A stretch of DNA of 7,882 nt, taken from Gammaproteobacteria bacterium (GTDB lineage: Bacteria > Pseudomonadota > Gammaproteobacteria > Francisellales > CACEW01). Positions 1-4,961 of the stretch are shown piece by piece; the stretch's first letter is position 1, and every line of letters begins with the position of its first letter. The notes beneath the pieces are model-generated. The model was not told the DNA's origin and searched no databases. It saw only the letters and a program-made list of their open reading frames with translations. The stretch is taken from contig JANQIS010000101.1 in the NCBI GenBank assembly GCA_028282045.1, positions 1 through 7,882 of the forward strand, written 5' to 3'. Position numbers and translations under genes: made by a program.

Positions 1-700
1 ATAAAGCGGTTCTGATTGCTTGATCGGCATGTTCACGCCAATCTTGCTTATATAATTGTTCATAATCATAGCGTCCGCCAAAGCCACTGTAACCTTGCTC
101 ACGTACTTCACCATTATCTGCAATAACAGAGATATTCATCCTTACCATCGGGCGGATATCACCAATAAAAGTGCCATCCGTTGCCACCACAAAGACTATC
201 TCCTGTGAAGCAAATAATGATATGTTTACTTTACTAATACGACTATCTTGTTTACGACAATATTGATCGACTTCTTTCAACCAGGCTACCTTAGCTTGGG
301 ATGCCATGCTTTCAAGCGGATCATCGGTTTGATACAAACGCTTAACACGTGATGTGCCAAACGGACTTATCGCAACACTACCACCACCACTGCGCACCGC
401 GCTGCTGGCAGTATTAACAGCTTTTTTCAGAGTCTGCAGGGTCACATAATCAGCATAGGCAAAGCCAATCTCTTCACCAACAATCACGCGAGCTCCTAAA
501 CCAGTGCTATCGTTATAGGTCCCCGTTTTGACAATACCGTCTTCCAGTGACCAGGCTTCATTTACTTCTTTCTGGAAAAAGATATCTGCAAAATCAACAC
601 CAGCCGGTAAACATTGTCTAAAAATGACATCAATATCAGCAGCGCTGATATGAGCAGATTCGAGTAGTAGCTGATGGGCCTGTTGAGAAACGACGTCCAT
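1..700 (-). CDS. tldD: TldD metalloprotease, N-terminal part (partial, cut by left edge)
   Basis: Reading the minus strand from the ATG at 700 gives 233 uninterrupted residues that run off the left edge. The protein follows E. coli TldD closely: a VDFADIFFQ segment (TldD has LDYGDLYFQ), then W-LEDGIVK, GLGARVIVGEEIGFAYAD, DPLESM, VVATDGTFIGDIRPMVRM and the glycine-rich GYSGFGGRYDYE. This is the N-terminal PmbA/TldA domain. The family is about 480 residues, so roughly half is present; the zinc-binding HExxxH region lies outside the window. With TldE/PmbA, TldD forms a cytoplasmic metalloprotease that degrades unfolded peptides and matures some ribosomal peptides such as microcins. The start is fixed because the frame upstream has no other ATG, GTG or TTG before an in-frame TAA; its ribosome binding site is weak. 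Family call is firm; the active site cannot be checked here. Confidence 0.93.
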   Translation of the reverse strand, partial: MDVVSQQAHQLLLESAHISAADIDVIFRQCLPAGVDFADIFFQKEVNEAWSLEDGIVKTGTYNDSTGLGARVIVGEEIGFAYADYVTLQTLKKAVNTASSAVRSGGGSVAISPFGTSRVKRLYQTDDPLESMASQAKVAWLKEVDQYCRKQDSRISKVNISLFASQEIVFVVATDGTFIGDIRPMVRMNISVIADNGEVREQGYSGFGGRYDYEQLYKQDWREHADQAIRTAL

Positions 701-824
701 TCGAGACTTTATTAAATATTTATTTTCAACTGATTATTGTAGCGAATCTACCTTGAATAAGGAATGCCCGCTATAACCCGTTAATGGGGATGAGCCATAT
801 ACTTTCAGGAATGCATTTAGAAGA

Positions 825-909
825 TGGTACGAGAGGAGAGACTCGAACTCTCACACCTTGCGGCACTGGAACCTAAATCCAGCGTGTCTACCAATTCCAC
901 CACTCTCGC
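825..909 (-). tRNA. tRNA-Leu(TAG)
   Basis: The minus strand from 909 folds as an 85-nt class II tRNA with encoded CCA (825-827). The acceptor stem GCGAGAG pairs with CTCTCGT (first pair G-U), the anticodon stem CTGGA/TCCAG encloses loop TTTAGGT with anticodon TAG, a long variable arm (TGCCGCAAGGTGT) follows, and the T arm is GAGAG-TTCGAGT-CTCTC. Discriminator base is A73, the leucine identity base. It reads CUN codons, chiefly CUA/CUG. It has its own promoter at 957-985 and sits between the GT9 gene and tldD, all on the same strand. Confidence 0.98.
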
Positions 910-916
910 AAATATA

Positions 917-945
917 TAGCTAATCACATATCATTTGGTTAGCTA
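917..945 (-). repeat. Inverted repeat in the tRNA-Leu leader
   Basis: TAGCTAA (917-923) and TTAGCTA (939-945) are a perfect 7-bp inverted repeat; with one mismatch the stem gains two more pairs. In a minus-strand transcript the hairpin ends 7 nt before the mature tRNA-Leu and is followed by TATATATTT. It could be a weak terminator for the upstream GT9 operon, a processing hairpin in the tRNA precursor, or chance; the stem is AT-rich, so a strong terminator is unlikely. Confidence 0.4.
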
Positions 946-956
946 CAGGCTGACAG

Positions 957-985
957 ATTGTAGGTGAGATGGTCAGTAAAATCAA
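957..985 (-). promoter_or_regulatory. Promoter of tRNA-Leu
   Basis: On the minus strand TTGATT (980-985) is followed after exactly 17 bases by TACAAT (957-962), a good sigma-70 arrangement (4/6 and 5/6 matches). Transcription would begin near 950, giving a leader of about 40 nt before the tRNA 5' end at 909. Confidence 0.65.
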
Positions 986-1030
986 TGTTTTTCAACCTGT
1001 AGCAAGTCACGCATCGAGTGGCTGAGACAT

Positions 1031-2050
1031 TCAGGAGTCTTCTAGCCACTGCATTACACTGTGGTAGACGCGGTCTACGCTGATTTTATTAATACAGCGG
1101 CAAGGGCGACCATCGCGACACCAGTTGCAATCCTTATTAATACAAAGTACTTGCGCTTGTTTGCCAACCGGGCCCCAGCGTCCGGCATGAAATGGTTTAA
1201 TGGGAGCATACAGACCTAATGTGTGGATACCAAAAGAAGCAGCTAAATGGACCGGTCCGGTACTGGCTGCAATCAAGCCATCGGCATGGGCAATTAAAGT
1301 TTGCAGTTGAGCAAGGGTGAGCACGCCGCACAAATCCATCACATGAGAAAATGGTGTGATCATTGTATCACGTACCTGCTTACCCTCTTTGGCACTACCC
1401 GTTATTATAATGTGAAAGCGTTCTTTGGGTAGTCGTTCAATCAATTGGGCAAAGTGCTCTGGTGCCCACTCAATGTGCTCACCACGTGTTTTGGGGTGTA
1501 AAATTAAATTGAATTTATCTGCAGCAAGATACTGCTTCACATTCTTGCTCAGTTTAAATGGTTTGAACTGCCGTAGCGCTATGATTTGCGCCAAGGTGTA
1601 CTCACCTGGTAAACCTAATGCTTTTAAATATTGCATATCTAGTTGTGTTTCATGCAACGGGGAGTGCTTACGGCTAATCTTAACGCGTCGGTTACACGTC
1701 AGCCAGTGATATAACCGTGTGCTGGTGCCAATACGTAGTGGAATTTTGGCTTTTTTGGCTAAATACGCCAGGCGTTTATTGGGTTGTACATGCAGGATAA
1801 TATCAATATTTAACGCACACAGTGCTGCCAATGCATCTTTATCATCACGTTGAGCTATGCTGTCCCAATCAGCAAATTCATCCACATCACGGTAATGCTC
1901 AATTAAGGCACGGGTATATTCACGGCCCAAAAATATTATCTGTGCTATAGGACTAGCCTGCTTAATGGCAGAAGCTAACGGCAAAGCAAAAGTGACATCA
2001 CCAATCTGGTTAGTCTTGCTAATCAAAATACGTTTACCGGTAAGATGCAT
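1031..2050 (-). CDS. Glycosyltransferase family 9 (heptosyltransferase-like)
   Basis: A 339-residue protein with the GT-B layout of the LPS heptosyltransferase family (WaaC, WaaF, WaaQ, RfaQ-like). The N-terminal domain opens with ILISKTNQIGDVTFALPL (8-25), which holds the family's conserved Gly-Asp (17-18, the candidate catalytic Asp). The C-terminal, nucleotide-sugar-binding domain starts near LILHPKTRGEHIEW (182-195) and has the signature STGPVHLAASFG (263-274). A cysteine cluster (C303, C308, C311, C317, C319) precedes the terminal helix, as in many GT9 proteins. It probably transfers a heptose or related sugar to lipid A-core or another glycolipid at the inner membrane's cytoplasmic face; acceptor and sugar cannot be read from sequence. 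It is the last gene of a three-gene operon: its ATG shares one base with the stop of the PH-domain gene (TAATG). No strong ribosome binding site precedes it, which favours translational coupling. Confidence 0.88.
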   Translation of the reverse strand: MHLTGKRILISKTNQIGDVTFALPLASAIKQASPIAQIIFLGREYTRALIEHYRDVDEFADWDSIAQRDDKDALAALCALNIDIILHVQPNKRLAYLAKKAKIPLRIGTSTRLYHWLTCNRRVKISRKHSPLHETQLDMQYLKALGLPGEYTLAQIIALRQFKPFKLSKNVKQYLAADKFNLILHPKTRGEHIEWAPEHFAQLIERLPKERFHIIITGSAKEGKQVRDTMITPFSHVMDLCGVLTLAQLQTLIAHADGLIAASTGPVHLAASFGIHTLGLYAPIKPFHAGRWGPVGKQAQVLCINKDCNWCRDGRPCRCINKISVDRVYHSVMQWLEDS

Positions 2051-2625
2051 TAATGTTTCTTGGTTGAAATTACTTTACTGAGCAGGTCCATCACTTGCTC
2101 ACATTGCTCTAACTTCAACCCTTCCAAACGTGTTGTATTATTGGCGCTACGTCGTGAGCCCATCATCATCTGGCTGCCCATGGTGCCAATACCATCAATA
2201 TAAACAGAGCCTAAGCCAAACAAACGCTCAAAGAGTGTTGCCCGAATGTTGACATCAACTACTTGGTTATGCGGGATTACTCGACGATTTAGTGAAATAA
2301 AGCCATAGTGTAAAATAGAACGCTGATCGGTGATGACATAATCATAACCTTGGCTAACTTTACGAAACCAAAAATAGCCAACCACAATAATGGCGATAAT
2401 AATAACCGGTAAAATGTGCCCCCAGGCAAGACTCTGGTGAAAGAGCCCTTGCTCCATTTTTTCCATAACTTGGCGCTGTCCCGGGTTGAAATAAACCATC
2501 AAAAAGAAAATTACCAGCAATATGATCACATGCCACAAACGACTTAGCACCCAATACCAGGCGACGCTCTGTTGTGGTTTGCCTTCAAATAACACCTTCT
2601 CATCATCATGTAATTGTGTCTTCAT
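2050..2625 (-). CDS. PH domain-containing membrane protein (bPH2/YdbS-like)
   Basis: A 191-residue protein with a short soluble N-terminus (LHDDEKVLFEGKPQQS), two hydrophobic segments (about 27-46 and 69-88), and a C-terminal domain of the bacterial pleckstrin-homology type 2 (formerly DUF304). The diagnostic stretch is YDYVITDQRSILHYGFISL, then RRVIPHNQVVDVNI and RLFGLGSVYIDGIGT (about 94-148), the usual bPH2 strand pattern. A Met/Ser-rich stretch (GTMGSQMMMGSRRS, 147-160) follows. Both membrane segments make it an inner-membrane protein with the PH fold probably cytoplasmic. Function in this family is largely unknown. AAGGA lies 5 bases before the ATG. It starts 14 bases after the AsmA-like gene and overlaps the GT9 start by one base, so the three are very likely co-transcribed. 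The family call is firm; the role is unknown. Confidence 0.85.
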   Translation of the reverse strand: MKTQLHDDEKVLFEGKPQQSVAWYWVLSRLWHVIILLVIFFLMVYFNPGQRQVMEKMEQGLFHQSLAWGHILPVIIIAIIVVGYFWFRKVSQGYDYVITDQRSILHYGFISLNRRVIPHNQVVDVNIRATLFERLFGLGSVYIDGIGTMGSQMMMGSRRSANNTTRLEGLKLEQCEQVMDLLSKVISTKKH

Positions 2626-2639
2626 TATTATCCTTTAAG

Positions 2640-3464
2640 TTACTTTGACTTATCATTATCGTTGTTTGAGCCGCTACCAAAAAGGTTGCCAATGGCATTA
2701 CCTACTCCTTTGGCAGCACCACCGGTAACTTTACCAACACCTTTTGACACGCTTCCAACAGTATCTACAGCAGTATTGGCAGCACCTTTAGCCACATCAC
2801 CAACCGTGTCAATTGCCCCGGTGACCACACTTAAACCTAACTGGCCCAGATTATTGATCAAGACTTTCATTATCAGTGCTGAAACCTGGGCAAAGCTCAT
2901 ACCCCCCTCTTTTTTTCCAACGTTTTGCATTTCAATAGCAGGTACCGATAAGTTCACTTTAGCACCCAAGGCGCTGCCGGTTACTTTAGTATTATTGATC
3001 TTCAATAAACTGATTACAATAGTCTTTTGTGACCCACCTGAACTTTGTTCGGTGCCGGTCTTAGGCTTGGTTTTTTGTTGCTTCATAATATTAGCCTGCA
3101 ATTGGCCTAAATTGCTGCCACCAAAACCAGTTTGATATACTACATGCGGTTTATCGACCACAACATGATTTACAATGATTTCGTCTGAAAACAAGGTGCT
3201 GGTATCTACTTTAACATGAATGCTGGCAATTTTAGTTAAGTAATCGCCTTTAAATGGCTGTGGATTACCGATCTGCAAGCCATCAATCGTAAGCTCACCA
3301 TCCCAAGGCTTTAAATTAATACTTTGCACTGTCACTGGCACACTCAATACTTTGGAGCCAATCGTTTCAATACCATGTTTAATCCAGTAGTTCAGTGAAA
3401 AGTATATGCCCACTAACACAATGATAATCAACAAAATTAACCCAATAAAAATCTTTTTAATCAT
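2640..3464 (-). CDS. AsmA-like membrane-anchored protein with Gly/Ala/Val repeat tail
   Basis: A 274-residue protein with an N-terminal Lys-Lys and uncleaved-type membrane anchor (5-24). A beta-rich segment follows: GIETIGSKVLSVPVTVQSIN, LTIDGLQIGNPQPF, IHVKVDTSTLFSDEIIVNHVVVDKPHVVY (31-110). This resembles the N-terminal part of AsmA/DUF748-type periplasmic proteins, which have been linked to phospholipid transport or outer-membrane assembly. A low-complexity Lys/Thr/Ser linker (128-147) separates it from a second short beta segment (148-181). The tail (207-263) is rich in Gly, Ala, Val and Lys, with a near-perfect 15-residue tandem repeat (217-231 and 232-246), ending in an Asn/Asp/Ser/Lys tip. 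It is much shorter than AsmA itself (about 600 residues). GGAGG stands 7 bases before the ATG, giving a strong, well-placed start. First gene of the operon with the PH-domain and GT9 genes. Topology (most of the chain periplasmic) and the AsmA link are inference. Confidence 0.75.
   Translation of the reverse strand: MIKKIFIGLILLIIIVLVGIYFSLNYWIKHGIETIGSKVLSVPVTVQSINLKPWDGELTIDGLQIGNPQPFKGDYLTKIASIHVKVDTSTLFSDEIIVNHVVVDKPHVVYQTGFGGSNLGQLQANIMKQQKTKPKTGTEQSSGGSQKTIVISLLKINNTKVTGSALGAKVNLSVPAIEMQNVGKKEGGMSFAQVSALIMKVLINNLGQLGLSVVTGAIDTVGDVAKGAANTAVDTVGSVSKGVGKVTGGAAKGVGNAIGNLFGSGSNNDNDKSK
2727..2816 (-). repeat. 15-residue tandem repeat within the AsmA-like gene
   Basis: Codons 217-231 (AIDTVGDVAKGAANT) and 232-246 (AVDTVGSVSKGVGKV) are adjacent copies sharing A-x-DTVG-x-V-x-KG. 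A degenerate third unit (TGGAAKGVGNAIGNLF) follows. The pattern suggests an amphipathic helical or membrane-surface segment. Confidence 0.7.
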
Positions 3465-3497
3465 AATCTTGCCTCCAAATCACTTTTAGCATAGCTG

Positions 3498-3527
3498 ATT
3501 TTAGACTCTTTGCAGAAAATGATTGAA
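3498..3527 (-). promoter_or_regulatory. Candidate promoter of the AsmA-like/PH/GT9 operon
   Basis: On the minus strand TTCAAT (3522-3527) and TAAAAT (3498-3503) are 18 bases apart. The -10 box is good (5/6) and the -35 box poor (3/6). The start point would lie about 30 bases before the AsmA-like ATG. Position is sensible; the match is only moderate. Confidence 0.3.
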
Positions 3528-3664
3528 GGCTTCCAAAAAATCAAATTGTTTTAGTATGGCTTCCTACCCTAATTACAACCTGTACCGGTAAGGCCTTATA
3601 ATCTATATCTCTAATTTGTTAATAAATTTTTAATACTCATTATGTAACATTATATTGAAGATAA

Positions 3665-3697
3665 GTTATGGTGAAGTATCATGTTATCAGCCATAAC
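3665..3697. repeat. Short inverted repeat
   Basis: GTTATGG (3665-3671) and CCATAAC (3691-3697) are perfect inverted arms around a 19-base loop. An alternative smaller pairing, GTTAT (3683-3687) with ATAAC (3693-3697), uses the same right arm. Function unknown; no T-run follows on either strand, so a terminator is unlikely. Confidence 0.4.
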
Positions 3698-3773
3698 CAT
3701 ATTTGGTGAAGAGCCTTAAGAGTGCGTGTATTGTGCGGTTAAGTGAATTGCTCCCACATTTGGTGAAAAGCCT
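3698..3773. repeat. Imperfect 19-bp direct repeat pair
   Basis: CATATTTGGTGAAGAGCCT (3698-3716) recurs as CACATTTGGTGAAAAGCCT (3755-3773), 17 of 19 bases identical, 57 bases apart. A shorter match, TGGTGAAG, is at 3669-3676. The repeats lie downstream of tRNA-Ser on its strand and upstream of the AsmA-like operon. No mobile element is recognisable around them. Confidence 0.55.
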
Positions 3774-3798
3774 GTCTTCGGAATGGACCCCAGAAAAA

Positions 3799-3890
3799 TG
3801 GCGGAGAGAGAGGGATTCGAACCCTCGATGAGGTTTTACCCCCATACTCCCTTAGCAGGGGAGCGCCTTCAGCCACTCGGCCACCTCTCC
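3799..3890 (-). tRNA. tRNA-Ser(GCT)
   Basis: The minus strand from 3890 folds as a 92-nt class II tRNA with encoded CCA (3799-3801). The acceptor stem GGAGAGG pairs with TCTCTCC (last pair G-U), the anticodon stem CTCCC/GGGAG encloses loop CTGCTAA with anticodon GCT, a long variable arm follows, and the T arm is GAGGG-TTCGAAT-CCCTC. Discriminator is G73, as expected for serine. It reads AGC/AGU. It lies 102 bases downstream of csrA, matching the csrA-serV order of enterobacteria; the tRNA-Arg copies that follow serV in E. coli are absent here. Confidence 0.98.
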
Positions 3891-3908
3891 AGGAAATCAA
3901 GATGAGCA

Positions 3909-3920
3909 GTGTAGCTACAC
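3909..3920. repeat. Perfect 12-bp palindrome in tRNA-Ser leader
   Basis: GTGTAGCTACAC is a perfect 12-base dyad with no spacer, lying between the tRNA-Ser promoter and the tRNA 5' end. Without a loop it would make at best a short RNA hairpin, so a DNA-binding site is an equal possibility. Its core TAGCTACA also occurs in the tRNA-Leu leader (940-947). Confidence 0.45.
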
Positions 3921-3944
3921 CAGCACAACACCAAGAGCTGTGAC

Positions 3945-3972
3945 ATTTTAGCGAGACTCAATTAAATGTCAA
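3945..3972 (-). promoter_or_regulatory. Promoter of tRNA-Ser
   Basis: On the minus strand a perfect -35 box TTGACA (3967-3972) is followed after 16 bases by TAAAAT (3945-3950, 5/6). Transcription should start near 3938, about 48 nt before the tRNA. The box lies just after the csrA stop, so tRNA-Ser does not depend on csrA read-through. Confidence 0.75.
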
Positions 3973-3992
3973 TGTGAATCTAACTTGCGTGT

Positions 3993-4199
3993 TTAACTGT
4001 TTGCAGTATTGCGTTCTTTTGCAACAAGATTGCCTTCTGACTCTTTGATACGACGGTATATTTCTTCACGGTGTACTGCCACATCACGTGGTGCATTGAT
4101 ACCGATTCGAACTTGATTACCTTTAACTCCCAAAACAGTCATGGAAATGTCATCTCCGATGATGAGTGTCTCACCCACTTTTCTCGTTAGTATGAGCAC
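3993..4199 (-). CDS. csrA: Carbon storage regulator CsrA (RsmA)
   Basis: A 68-residue CsrA homolog starting VLILTRKVGETLIIGDDIS (V read as fMet), with GVKGNQVRIGINAP (26-37) and VAVHREEIYRRI (40-51). These are the five-strand dimer and RNA-binding surface: Arg6 in strand 1 and Arg45 in VHREEIY correspond to the two key RNA-contacting arginines. CsrA binds GGA motifs in mRNA leaders and represses or stabilises target messages controlling carbon storage, motility, biofilm and virulence. The start is GTG at 4199: GAGGAG sits 6 bases upstream (4206-4211), and the family begins exactly at this motif. A longer reading from a TTG at 4268 would add 23 residues absent from the family. The C-terminal tail after residue 52 is acidic then Lys/Asn-rich and variable, as usual. 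tRNA-Ser(GCT) follows. The gene has its own promoter rather than one shared with alaS. Confidence 0.97.
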   Translation of the reverse strand: MLILTRKVGETLIIGDDISMTVLGVKGNQVRIGINAPRDVAVHREEIYRRIKESEGNLVAKERNTANS

Positions 4200-4205
4200 A
4201 ACTGA

Positions 4206-4211
4206 CTCCTC
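4206..4211 (-). promoter_or_regulatory. csrA ribosome binding site (decides the GTG start)
   Basis: GAGGAG on the minus strand, 6 bases before the GTG at 4199. It contains a GGA triplet and could also be a CsrA autoregulatory site, as seen for E. coli csrA. An upstream CTCCT (4236-4240) is complementary to its AGGAG. Confidence 0.85.
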
Positions 4212-4277
4212 GTCTTTTATATATTTATCCCAAACAGGAGGTGTTTGTAATGCAACACTCGCCCCCAATCACTCTCG

Positions 4278-4306
4278 ACTATACACATTCCTGATATACT
4301 TGCCAA
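4278..4306 (-). promoter_or_regulatory. Promoter of csrA, with UP-like A/T tract
   Basis: On the minus strand TTGGCA (4301-4306) and TATAGT (4278-4283) are separated by exactly 17 bases, 5/6 and 5/6 or near matches to sigma-70 consensus. Upstream, 4307-4330 is a run of A tracts including A8, resembling an UP element. Transcription should start near 4271, giving a leader of about 70 nt. It looks like a strong, vegetative promoter. Confidence 0.75.
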
Positions 4307-4348
4307 GCATATTTTCGATATTTTTTTTGTAATTTCCAGCAGATTAGC

Positions 4349-4468
4349 ATGAGAAATAATGCTGCTCTTGCTGTGCGTAATTATCGTAGGCATCTGTTAT
4401 ATGTGATAGTGTTGCCCCTCATTGCTGGTGGTTTTACTTTGGCTCTAGAGATAAGATGTGTAGTATAA
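4349..4468 (+). CDS. Possible small membrane peptide (39 aa)
   Basis: ATG at 4349 to TAA at 4466 encodes 39 residues: a basic N-terminus (R2, R10, R13, R14, H15), then one hydrophobic stretch LLYVIVLPLIAGGFTLAL (16-33), then a short tail EIRCVV. The positive-inside charge pattern followed by a single membrane-length helix is typical of small single-span membrane proteins. Against it: no recognisable ribosome binding site before the ATG, and a length reachable by chance. The frame is open upstream to a TGA at 4292-4294. No family is recognised. It is divergent from csrA and could be a real small gene, the remnant of a longer one, or noise. Confidence 0.3.
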   Translation: MRNNAALAVRNYRRHLLYVIVLPLIAGGFTLALEIRCVV

Positions 4469-4655
4469 TATGAGCCTGTTTGGTAAAGTATAATACCGCT
4501 CTTACGCTCTGTATAGCTATTGTGAAGCGGTTTATGATCTTTGAAAATAAAAACCTGTATTTGCTTGATGAAGTTGCAATAATTATCTAGTTAAATACTT
4601 ATAATAGCTCTCAATTTTATCTGCGTGAGTTTTACTTACAACCTTTCAGGATTGG

Positions 4656-4683
4656 TTGGTTTTAGTAAGACCGCTAGTATAAT
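4656..4683 (+). promoter_or_regulatory. Promoter-like boxes in the csrA-ampG gap
   Basis: TTGGTT (4656-4661), 16 bases, then perfect TATAAT (4678-4683) on the plus strand. Transcription would start near 4690, about 270 bases before ampG, so this could give a long ampG leader or a separate small RNA. The -35 match is poor (3/6). Confidence 0.3.
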
Positions 4684-4718
4684 CAGCTTATTGGTTTATC
4701 TGTAATAATATCAACCTA

Positions 4719-4747
4719 GATATTCGACTATCTTGGTGTCGATAATC
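4719..4747. repeat. Imperfect hairpin
   Basis: GATATTCGAC (4719-4728) and GTCGATAATC (4738-4747) pair as five closing pairs (TCGAC/GTCGA), a 2x2 mismatch and three more pairs around a 9-base loop. No T-run follows, so it is not a clear terminator. Confidence 0.35.
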
Positions 4748-4899
4748 ACCCCAAAGCGGCTTCAGATCAAGATAAAATAATATAGTTGATCGGGTATCGT
4801 TTAATGCAGAGATGACACTATTTCGGAAGTTCAGATGCCATGAGTAAGATATTCAGGTTAAACCTAAAGGTATTTAGTCGTGTGATGTAAATCCACCTG

Positions 4900-4927
4900 T
4901 GTACAACCAATAAAAATAATTTATTAT
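4900..4927 (+). promoter_or_regulatory. Candidate promoter of ampG
   Basis: TGTACA (4900-4905, 4/6), 16 bases, TATTAT (4922-4927, 5/6) on the plus strand, ending 34 bases before the ampG ATG. Reasonable spacing and position, moderate match. Confidence 0.35.
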
Positions 4928-4961
4928 GGAATAATCTATTTTTCACACCAAGTGATAAACG

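Larger units (their letters stand above)
3465..3798. other. Non-coding region between AsmA-like gene and tRNA-Ser
   Basis: Over 300 bases without a credible gene. Only very short ORFs occur (13 and 16 codons), without good ribosome binding sites. The part near 3465-3530 should hold the promoter of the AsmA-like operon. The part 3665-3773 has a 7-bp inverted repeat and a 19-bp imperfect direct repeat. No convincing terminator hairpin with a T-run is visible downstream of tRNA-Ser, although T5 directly follows its CCA on the minus strand. Confidence 0.6.
4200..4961. other. Long intergenic region between divergent csrA and ampG
   Basis: About 760 bases with no gene of normal size. It holds the csrA leader and promoter (4200-4330), a possible 39-codon membrane peptide ORF (4349-4468), three identical AGTATAAT boxes on the plus strand (4462-4469, 4487-4494, 4676-4683), an imperfect hairpin (4719-4747), an 11-bp palindrome AGGTTAAACCT (4855-4865), and a possible ampG promoter. 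I found no remnant of a longer gene that I recognise. Confidence 0.6.

Noticed and set aside
760..814. 8-bp direct repeat AGGAATGC (760-767 and 807-814) between tRNA-Leu and tldD
   Set aside because: Too short to mean much and not linked to any element; tRNA-Leu is intact with no attachment-site duplication.
2614..3135. 173-codon plus-strand ORF, Pro/Leu/Thr-rich
   Set aside because: It lies antisense to the AsmA-like gene, mostly over the repeat tail; its composition is the complement of Gly/Ala/Val codons. The minus-strand gene has a strong ribosome binding site and family-like sequence.
4200..4268. N-terminal extension of CsrA from a TTG at 4268
   Set aside because: The extra 23 residues are absent from the family, cover the mRNA leader, and the GTG at 4199 has an ideal ribosome binding site.
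4250..4294. 14-codon plus-strand ORF with a perfect AGGAGGT
   Set aside because: It overlaps the csrA promoter and leader on the other strand, and the AGGAGG is explained as the complement of a CCTCCT in the csrA leader. Kept only as a note to the small-membrane-ORF finding.
4141..4332. 63-codon plus-strand ORF
   Set aside because: Antisense to the csrA N-terminus, leader and promoter; no ribosome binding site and no recognisable product.
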